Shown here in pieces: positions 56,290 through 64,000 of a stretch of DNA of 64,000 nt. The stretch comes from Calvatia gigantea. Its lineage: Eukaryota; Basidiomycota; Agaricomycetes; Agaricales; Lycoperdaceae. Where the stretch lies: positions 682,001 to 746,000 of the forward strand of contig JACAAK010000008.1 of NCBI GenBank assembly GCA_025093985.1, given 5' to 3'. How positions within the stretch are numbered: position 1 is the first letter of the stretch; every line of letters begins with the position of its first letter. The position numbers were made by a program, and so were the translations under genes. The notes under the pieces are model-generated. The model was given only the letters and a program-made list of their open reading frames with translations. It had not been told where the DNA came from and ran no database searches.

Positions 56290-59200
56290 AGAACTCCTAG
56301 ACTGGTTCTGGGGTATGGACTCCATTGGCTGGCTCCCATGAGTTGTATTCCATTCCAAAGTCTTTCCACTTGATAAGATATTGAAGTTGTCTTCAGTGGA
56401 CATGGCTGTTAAGGACTTTTTCAATCTCCCATTCCTCTTCTTCATTGACAATAATGGGATTGGGTGGCAGTTTTGTGTGGCAGTTCTCAATTGGATCAGG
56501 TGGTGCAGGTGTGAGTTTGATGATGTTGAAAACCAGGTGGAGGCACTGCATAGAGCAGGGGAGGCAGAGACAGTAGGTGTTAGTATTGATTTGCTTGTCT
56601 ATGATGTATGGTCTGAGGCATTGGTGAGAAAGTTTCCTTGATGGGTGGGTAGTCTGGATGTTGTCCACTTTGAGGTAAACTTTGTTGCCTGGCTTGTATG
56701 CAGGTATGGGTGTACATTATTGGTTATAGTAGTAGGTTATGTTATCTTTCACCTTGACCAGTGTGGATTTGGCTTCCTCTAGTGTTGACTCCATTCACTT
56801 CATAAACTTGTTAACCAATTCAATGTTCAGGGGTGGCTGACACAGCTCAAATCCCATGTGTGGGTAATGTCCAGTGTCTAAGAGGAAGGGGGGGTATTGG
56901 GTGGAAGCATGGATGTAGTTGTTGTATTGGAATTCCACAAGTGGAAGGAGGTTGTGCCAGTCGTTCTGTCACTCATTTACAAAGAGACAAAGATACTGAT
57001 CAAGTTCCTGGTTCACCCACTTTGTCTGCCTATCAGTCTATGGGTGCCAGGTGGTTGAGGTAGCCATCTTGATCTCTAAGAGTCAGTAAAGCTCTTTTAT
57101 GAATGTAGCAACAAATTATAGTCCACAATCCAAAATGACAGCATTGGGGAGTCCATGGAGTTTTCAGACATTGTGGAGGAAGAGCCATGCTGCACCTTCA
57201 GCCAAGACAGTGGTGTGGGTTGGGATAAAGTGGGCTTGTTTAGAGACAGAGTCCACTACTGTCATAACAGTATTGTAGCCTGCAGATTCTAGGAGTTCAA
57301 CCATAAAATCTACACTGAGTATATCCCAGTAGGCTTCAGAAATAGGGAGCAAATGGAGTTCTCCTTGTGGTGGATGGTGGATGGGCTTGGTGTGTATGCA
57401 GAGGTCACAGATAGAGATGTACTGACCAATGTATTGAGCCATCTGAGGCTACCAGTAGTTGTGGAAGATGAGTTCTAGCATTTTCCATTACCCAGCATAT
57501 CCTGCAATCTTCATGTCATGGTGGAGAGCCACTATCCTCCACCTAAGATTAAAGTCTGTTGGAACATAGATCTTCTCTTGGAACAGAAGTAGACCATCCT
57601 GCTCTGCCCATTCTATACTCCTCACAGTCTTGGTTGATAACTGTCTGAGTTCCTATGTAGCTTTAGTGACTGTCTTCTCTTGTTTACCCATGTAGTTTCC
57701 AAAATGGATATCCTTCAACAGGAGCTGCTCCTCTCCTTCCATTGAGATCCCTTTGAGTGCATGGATGGTGAAGAGGCCATCTGGGAGGAGAGTGATGTTT
57801 TTGTTGTCATGGGCTCCTGTGCCATGGTTGGCTCTGTAGGACAATGTGTCAGGTTTCCCCATAGTATGGCCAGGACAGTAGTGCAAGCAGAAATTGAAGT
57901 AGGAGAGTACAAGAGACCAGCAGGCTTGGCAATGGTTGAGTTTCTTGGTAGACATAAAATACTCTAGATTTTTGTAGTCTGTTTAGATCTTGATTTGGTG
58001 ATGTGCACCCTTGAGGAAGTGTCTCCACTCCTCTAGTACACAGATGATTGCCAGCATTTTCTTGTTGTAGATCTTGTAGTTCTGTTCAACTACTGTGAGG
58101 GATTTCAAGTAGAACACCACTAGGTGCCATTGGTCTGAGTCTGCCACTTTCTGAGAGAGAACTACATCTGTTGCAAAGTCTGAGCTGTCCACCTCAACAT
58201 GGAAGGAAGTGGAGTCATCAGGTAAGAGGAGCATGGGAGAGGAGATGACTATATCCTTGAGTGCCTGGAAAGCTGCTTCTTTTGCAGTGTCCTATTTCCA
58301 CTTGGTATCTGCTTTAGTGAGGTTGAAGAGTGGGTGGGCTATATAGGAGAAGTCATGGATAAAGTGGCAGTAGAAGTTGACAAACCCCAGAAATGCCTGT
58401 GTTTCACCTATATTGGCTAGAGTGGGCCAGTCTCATACCCCTACAACTTTGACCAGGTCTATCTCCACACTGTTCTCTAATATAATAAGACTGAGGTACT
58501 CAATGTGGGTCTTTTTGAACTTGCACTTCTTAGGTTTGAGGAAAAGCTGGTGCTGTTTGAGAATTTGCAAGACCCAGTGGGTGACCTCCTGGTGCTCTTC
58601 AACAGTCTTGGTAAAGATCAGTATGTCATCCATATACACCACAACAATGCCCTCCATGATGAGCTCATGGAAGATGTTGTTCATCATGGTCTGGAAGGTA
58701 GCAAGGCTGTTGATGAGGCTAAAGAACATGACAAACAGCTTGAATAACCTGCAATTCATCCAGAATGCAGCTTTCCACTCATTATCCAGCTTAATCCATA
58801 CATTGTTGAATCCCCAGTGAATGTCCAATTTAGTAAAGTACTTAGCCCCATGAAGTTGTGCAATAAATTCAGATATGAGTGGAAGGGGGTACTTGTTCTT
58901 TACTGTAATGGCATTGAGAGCACAGTAGTTTTAGATGAGACAGAGGGATCCATCTTTCTTCTTAATGAAAAAGATGGGTGAGGCCATGGGGGATTTGAAG
59001 GGGCAGATGTGACCAGATGAGAGGTTCTCCTAGATGAACTCATCCAGCTGTAGCTACTTAGTAGGTGAAAGCAAGTATACCTTGCAGCCCTTTGGATCAG
59101 TACCTGGGATGAGCTCAATTGCATGATCCCACAGTCAATGCTCAAATAGTGTGTCAAAGGACTCCTTGACAAATACAGCTTCAAAGCTGTAGAGGTAGGA

Positions 59201-59960
59201 GGGAATGATGTCTCTAAACCTGGCAGGTGAGTTAGATAACTGAAAGTTGTGGTGGAAGGCCTCCACTAGCTATTGAAATATGGTACCTATTGTGTGAATC
59301 TCTTCTAGACAGGGGAGAAGGTTGATAGCAAAGATGCAGTCATTGTCCTCATAAAGGTCAGTGGAAGTGGGTGGCTCAGTGGATAAATCATCTACTTCTT
59401 CCACTTCTTCTACACAGGCAGAGAAGGAGCCCAAGGTGTAGGTACAGATGTAGCAGGTTTGGAGATGACAAGCACAGGCCTTGGCTTTGGCTTTGACCTT
59501 GCACCCTTCACACTTGGATGGACATCAGGACATTTTGACTTCACCTATCTGCCAGTTAATGTTGGGGTTATATTGTTTAAGCCAACTGTATCCAAGGAGC
59601 AAGTTTTGGCAGTCCAGTCCAGTGACTGTGAGCAAGGAGTGTTCTGAGTGGTTGTGGTAATGAAGGATGATATCTATGACTTTGGTTATCCAACCAGCCT
59701 CATTTTCCAATCCATCAATATTATAGACTGTGAGTGGGTGAGAGAGTATATGGGTGTTGAGTTTGTTGGTCTATATATAGCCTCTATTGATAAAAGAGCC
59801 AGTTGTGCCACTGTCCATGAGAGCATGTATGCTGCAATGTTCTGCTGTATCTGTAGTCTCCAGTTCCACTTGAAGCATAAGTAAGGTCCCACATTGGTCT
59901 AGTATAGCTATGATAGGTTTGAGCAGGAGGCATTTTTCCCATTTAGGATGGCAAGGCATT
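56290..59960 (-). pseudogene. Ty3-B Pol: PR, RT, RNase H, integrase, chromodomain
   Basis: Protease ALMDSGTTGSFINRGYI (about 59860-59770) and LLLGYSWLKQYNPNINW; RT KNKYPLPLISEFIAQLHGAK, KLDIHWGFNNVWIK, VVYMDDILIFTKT (catalytic residues kept); RNase H EVDSSDFATDVVLSQK; primer-grip to tether HYCPGHTMGKPDTLSYRAN; integrase zinc region with CDLCIHTKP, VDFMVELLESAGYNTVMTVV, TDRQTKWVNQELDQYL; chromodomain EEEEWEIEKVLNSHVH, QYLIKWKDFGMEYNSWEPAN. Many stops (for example in NY-C, the HP-TDRQ stretch, PV-EF). Distinct from Ty3-A and not closely similar to it. Confidence 0.88.
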
Positions 59961-60087
59961 GAGGTTTTTTGTGGTGCAGCTTTCAGTTCAGGTATGGGTA
60001 AGGGTAAGGAGTTGTCTATTTAGTCTATGGGTAGCACACTGAACTTATTTACACATTGCAGCAAAGGTGCACTTTCCACTTACTGCT

Positions 60088-61050
60088 CTACAGAAAATCT
60101 GCTTCTTCTGCCTCTTCAGCCACTTGAGCTGAGTCCACTGCTTCTCTCACATCCTTCTTGGCTAGAAGTCTCATGAGGAGGACATCCTCCTCCTCTGCAG
60201 TCAGGTGGTAGATGTCATGTTTAAGGGGGCATTCAGATTTGACATGCCTAATCTTCTTACAGTGGTAGTAGGTGGGTGGAAGTAGAATGAGTTTGCAAAA
60301 CATGTCTACTTCCATAGATGTAGGGGCACTGGAAGATAGTATAGGTTGAACAGGTGGAGGCAAAGCAGTGACTAATGGGAGTGGAAGGGAATGGAGGGGT
60401 TTCAGTTTCAAGAATGGAGGGTCAGAGCAAGTAATGGCCTGGAAAGTGTCATTGGCTGTCCTTATCTGGTCAATGCATTGGGCTGTGGCATACCAACCTT
60501 CTACATCATTGTGCTGGGGATGTTCTAAGACTATGGTGTATTCTGAATCATCAGCCAAAGTCCATGGCAGAATTTGATGACTATCACCTTTGGATTAGTG
60601 TACCCTGAGTCTAAAATGAGGTTGTGGAAGTTGTTGAGGTAGTCATTGATATTTTGGTTGCCCTGTCAGACAAGCTGGTACACTATTCCCACATTCCTTA
60701 GCATGAATTAACAGCAACACATCATACAGTGTGACATTATATATGAACCCATAACAATCCATTAAAAGCAACCTTGCCGGGTCTTCACTATCATTGCTCT
60801 GGAATGAGAACTACAAGGTGGAATGGAGGTGCAGAGGGGGCACAGCAAGACTAAAATGGAAGTTACACAAGGTGAGAGGGGCATATATGTACATATCTAC
60901 AGGAAAGATAGTGTGTCAGTATTTTAAAGGTTGCAGGAAATATGGATTCCAGAAGTATGGACAGGGCTTTCAGTTTTGTAGGCTGGGAGGGAGATTGGGT
61001 AGACGACAATGTGGTGGCTATGCCAAGGGTAAAGGTGGCATTCATGGTAG
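60088..61050 (-). pseudogene. Ty3-B Gag, degraded
   Basis: Readable parts: NQNINDYLNNFHNLILDSG, EHPQHNDVEGWYATAQCI, PAPTSMEVD-like linker, and a decayed zinc knuckle HCKKIRHVKSECPLKHD, ending EEADFL-stop at 60088. The N-terminal part (60650-61050) is broken. Confidence 0.65.
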
Positions 61051-61225
61051 GCTGGTTGGAGGGCAGGAGTGAGGAACACTTGTGTAGTTGCTGGCAGGTG
61101 AAAGTTCCAAGGAGTGGTAGTATCCTGTGCCCTCTAGGACATTGACTGCAGTAGCTTTCATGTCTACAGGAAAGAAGTGTTTATGGAACTTAGTGGAAAA
61201 ATCTTCTCAACTGAAAAAGCAGGTT

Positions 61226-61671
61226 TGTTACAAACTCAACTGTGGACTAATCTTACTCCTCCTTTAACATATTAACCTTCTACTGTAGACTTTCCCATTT
61301 TCCCTTCTGTATACCCTGGTCCATTCTTTATTTATTTAACACATGTACTTCTACCTCCACTTCTTATGACTCATTCTGAGTCATGTTCCTGTTTTACCTT
61401 CTCTATTCTCATCATCAGACTTCTATCTACTTGTCTCCATCTCCTTGTGACTCATATTGCTTCTTTTCTTTATTTCTTACTTATCCCCTATGACTCCATA
61501 GATTACCAATTAACCTGTAGTAGTCTTCCATTGACTCCTACCCCTTTACTATGTAATTACTCATCTTCTATGCATAGCTAGTATATAAACCTTAAGTAGT
61601 ACACTTGTATTACCTTAGGTTATTCTAGTAACAAGCTTCCTTATCTTCACTCATCTGCTATAAGGTTAACA
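61226..61671 (-). repeat. LTR of Ty3 family C, copy 2
   Basis: 446 bp, tgttacaaac...ggttaaca on the plus strand, the inverted counterpart of 46592-47030. Confidence 0.65.
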
Positions 61672-62091
61672 ACCTTGGGGACTGCAGTAACATTTAACTT
61701 GGACTTCTCAGACAAGTGCAAGCTTCTACTCAAGAGAGCAATCCAAAGTCTATACAGAAGTCATTGAGACTTGTCATATACTCCTGGGCTATAGCATTGA
61801 ATCTCTCCCTGAGTGGAGATGATCCAGGCCCAGTTGCAAAGTAAGGTAATGCATATAACAGGGTTTGCCTTGGGTATTGCTCTTCCCAACATATTATATT
61901 CTCAGCCCACTTAGCTGCATAGCTACTTTTCATATATGACAATGCCCACAGGATCTAGGCATCTTCATCCCCAAACTGATCCTTGCACAACTGAAGGTAG
62001 ATGTAGCAGGAGTTGAGGAATGCATGACCTCTGGAGTGGTCTCCATCAAAGTCAGATGGGGTGGCTACCTTGGCCCAGGTGTGTTGAGACA
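61672..62091 (-). pseudogene. Gag fragment of Ty3 family C, copy 2
   Basis: Reads TPSDFDGDHSRGHAFLNSC, LCKDQFGDEDA, LSYMKSSYAAKWAENIICW, LLYALPYFATGPGSSPLRER, SLNDFCIDFGLLS. This is the Ty3-type Gag (DUF4939-like) pattern. It is cut at 62092 by a copia LTR. Confidence 0.7.
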
Positions 62092-62692
62092 AGTACACTA
62101 CAGTAGCATTGTGCTAGTAGTGGAGGGTAGTCATACTCACTGGGTTTGTTGAGATTTGCATTATAGACAGTAGCTAATGGATATCTGAGAGGCAGTGTGA
62201 AAGAAAGACTTAATTGTCTAAAGGACATACATGCATACTACATAGGATTTATATATACTAAGTCCCTGGTCTGTGCACCATTCTACCTATTCAGGTGAGG
62301 TCTTATCTGCCAGTAGCATATACAGAGCATAATGCATACTACACATGTATCTAATAGACCATGTAGCTGGCAACCTAGAGTACAGTCTAGTACTGTGTCC
62401 ATAGTCTGTTATCTCTCTTCAAGAGTGAAGTACTCAAGAACCTGTCTCAGCTATAAATATACTGAACCAACATAGTGGTATAGATCAAGATTCAACATTC
62501 CTCCTCACTTGAAGGAGGGAGATCAATGTTTCAACAATTGAGTGGCTTTATCCCATGCTTTGACATCAGAACTGAAAATTAGTCCTAGCTCAGGATGAAA
62601 GAGGTTTATTTTGGTTACACCAAGATTCTTTGTAAAGATATCAGCAGGATTGTCTTGTGAAGACACATCTCCAATAATAATTATACCCTCCT
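62092..62692 (-). mobile_element. Second Ty1/copia copy, 3' end only, cut by Ty3-A4
   Basis: 406-bp LTR 62092-62497 (tgttgagaca...attcaaca), polypurine tract, and about 195 bp of the Pol 3' end similar to 23175-23370 but with CpG sites mutated to TpG/CpA. Ty3-A4 begins at 62693. An older relative of the complete copia element. Confidence 0.88.
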
Positions 62693-62995
62693 TGTTATGA
62701 CCTTAGTCTGAGTAAACCTCAGGTTGCAACTTAGGCTAAGACTTGAGGGTGAGTAAGGGGAGAGAACTAGGTGGTTAAGCATACCAAATACAGGAGTATG
62801 TATGTACACTTAAATACTGAAGACATCCAATTGAATGGATGGAGGTAAGTACATGAAACATCTGATGATAATGGCATGGTAATACTGTGAGCCAATACTT
62901 GGAGATCGCTGGACTGGAATAGGTGAAACAGGCATGAGGTGGAGTGGAATGCAGACAAGTATGGAATGGACATAAATAGACAAAAGTTCACAACA
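62693..62995 (-). repeat. Ty3-A4 3' LTR
   Basis: 303 bp, tgttatgacc...ttcacaaca, followed by ataccccctggttagg. Confidence 0.92.
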
Positions 62996-63013
62996 ATACC
63001 CCCTGGTTAGGCT

Positions 63014-63700
63014 TCATGCCTCAGGAAGCTTGTCAAAGTCTCCATTTACTACGGCAGCGGCAAGGGCTTTCTTGGTAGCTCCAATGAGGAATTTTCCATC
63101 ATTTGATTGTGCAAAGAAGACAGGTAAGTGGCTGTGACCGTCTTGGTGGATAGGGACTGGGACACCGTTGAATGGAAAGTCAGCAGTGGTGGAGCTGTCC
63201 CAGTAGTTCTTGACTATCAATCTCCAGTAGTGTTAGTCTTTCTCTTGTCCTGGTAGTACAGTATGGAATCTTGTGGGTGGAAGAAAAACCAATATGAGTT
63301 GTGGTGGGGTGATGGTTTTTATGAAACAGCGGAGTGTGTTGACTTCCTCTTTCATGGAGACCATAGTTTCTTTGTCCATGGGGGTATTAGTGTGAGGTGG
63401 CTGGGCAGAGTTGACTGTGTCATGTAACTCGGAGAGGGTGATGTGGATTCTGTCAACTAGTTGTTTGTTTTGGGTGGTAATGTTTTCTATCTTGCTGTTG
63501 GTTGCTTTGTCAACATCTTTGAGCAAGGCTTCGAGGAGGCCTTGTGCTGGGGATGGTGTCTTTGTGAGGTTGTAATGGGTTTCCTGGGGGGGTAGTGCTC
63601 TACTGTTTCCTGGTTCTGGGAATGGTAAGGAGGAGATTCTGGTGGGGGTGGGGTGGACGAGGGAGTCAATGGCGATGTGGTTGGATTGGGAGGCAGGCAT
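63014..63700 (-). CDS. Ty3-A ORF3, short form (A4 copy)
   Basis: Starts MPASQSNHIAIDSLVHPTPT at 63700, only 6 nt after the Pol stop (63707-63709), and ends GDFDKLPEA at 63014, spanning 229 codons with a single TAA near 63234 after GQEKD. Compared with A1/A2 it lacks about 100 residues between TTQNKQLV and DRIHITLSELHD, with the frame kept. The N-terminal and C-terminal conserved blocks are intact, which suggests the middle is dispensable. Confidence 0.78.
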
Positions 63701-63706
63701 GTTTGT

Positions 63707-64000
63707 TTAGTTTTCTAATCTGGATTGTCTGTTTGATGCTTTTGTGTTTTTTCTGTCCCCTCTTTTATGGGTATCCTCTGGATGCCTTTTCAGGTAGTCC
63801 CATATGACATCTTTCACATTCTCCAAGTTGGACTCCACTATCCACGTATCTTCTTCATTGCTATACCCCTTCCAGTGGACTAGGAATTAATATCCCCTTC
63901 CCCATTTTCATCATCCGCGGATCTCCTCTACTTCATATTCTTCTTCATTGTTGATGATCACTGGATCAGGTGCTGATGGCTGTCTTTGACTTGGGAACTC
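63707..64000 (-). CDS. Ty3-A4 Pol C-terminus with chromodomain (partial)
   Basis: Reads DPVIINNEEEYEVEEIRG, two TGAs (63911-63913 and 63908-63910), then FLVHWKGYSNEEDTW, and ends RLEN-stop. Truncated by the window edge. Confidence 0.8.

Larger units (their letters stand above)
48396..61225 (-). mobile_element. Ty3-B chromovirus, 5'-truncated and split by Ty3-A3
   Basis: An older Ty3/gypsy element. Its 3' LTR is 48396-48665 and its polypurine tract (ggaagggggggtgaa on the minus strand) adjoins at 48666-48680. Its chromodomain is split by Ty3-A3 (48785-56289), and Pol and Gag continue from 56290 to about 61050. Across the A3 site the frame reads HTPEPV-stop-EF|YHKHPSASHLI, the usual chromodomain end, which shows both sides belong together. 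The 5' LTR is missing; family C DNA begins at 61226. Confidence 0.85.
62693..64000 (-). mobile_element. Ty3/gypsy element A4, 3' part, runs off the window
   Basis: 3' LTR 62693-62995, ORF3 63014-63700, and the Pol C-terminus with chromodomain from 63707. The flank ctcct (62688-62692) is the candidate target duplication; the other end lies outside. Confidence 0.9.

Noticed and set aside
1..64000. tRNA, rRNA or CRISPR features
   Set aside because: I looked for tRNA T-arm/A-box patterns, rRNA stretches and regularly spaced short repeats and found none. The only tRNA-like segment is the copia primer site.

Overview
The window looks like nuclear DNA of a filamentous basidiomycete, most likely an Agaricomycete of the Rhizoctonia/Ceratobasidium type. 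This is an inference from three things: short 45-90 nt spliceosomal introns; a gene set with a family-14 polysaccharide lyase, a UBE2S-type E2, a Dnf-type lipid flippase and a NACHT NLR-like gene; and a dense load of nested Ty1/copia and Ty3/gypsy elements.

The first ~21 kb is gene-bearing and CpG-rich. In order it holds an unrecognised spliced gene (2414-3823, +), a secreted PL14 lyase (5754-6792, +), a UBE2S-like ubiquitin-conjugating enzyme (7174-8256, +), an unrecognised conserved-looking gene (9556-10757, +), a two-RRM protein with a mitochondrial-type leader (10912-11953, -), a TA-flanked MITE (12172-12493), a NACHT gene (about 13354-15430, -) and, divergent from it, a P4-ATPase flippase (15980-20856, +). 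Several of these genes (lyase, 9556 gene, flippase) carry frame changes that compensate one another. They are either decaying genes or uncorrected assembly indels.

From ~22.3 kb to the end the window is a nested retrotransposon cluster, and insertion points can be placed to the base by 5-bp target-site duplications (TSDs). A 6.8-kb Ty1/copia element (22767-29565, TSD gtgcc, LTRs with no difference seen) is the youngest. Three complete Ty3/gypsy elements of one family, here called Ty3-A, follow: A1 29951-38810 (TSD atcag), A2 40041-46417 (TSD cttac) and A3 48785-56289 (TSD agaac). A fourth, A4, starts at 62693 and runs off the window. Solo LTRs sit inside and between them. A3 lies in the chromodomain of an older chromovirus, Ty3-B (48396 to about 61225). 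Pieces of a third Ty3 type occur in inverted orientation at 46418-47030 and 61226-62091. The right edge is a second copia fragment cut by A4.

Removing copia, A1 and one solo LTR joins four minus-strand fragments into one largely continuous reading frame, an old gene resembling a 2-oxoglutarate-oxygenase-like fold. Ty3-A elements encode Gag (two CCHC knuckles), Pol (PR, RT, RNase H, IN, chromodomain) and an extra 3' reading frame (ORF3) that I cannot assign. They carry an 11-nt LTR/PBS complementarity expected for Tf1-type self-priming. The copia element instead has a primer site matching the anticodon region of initiator tRNA-Met (half-tRNA priming). Elements decay mainly by C-to-T/G-to-A transitions, often CGA to TGA, and Ty3 DNA is strongly CpG-poor.
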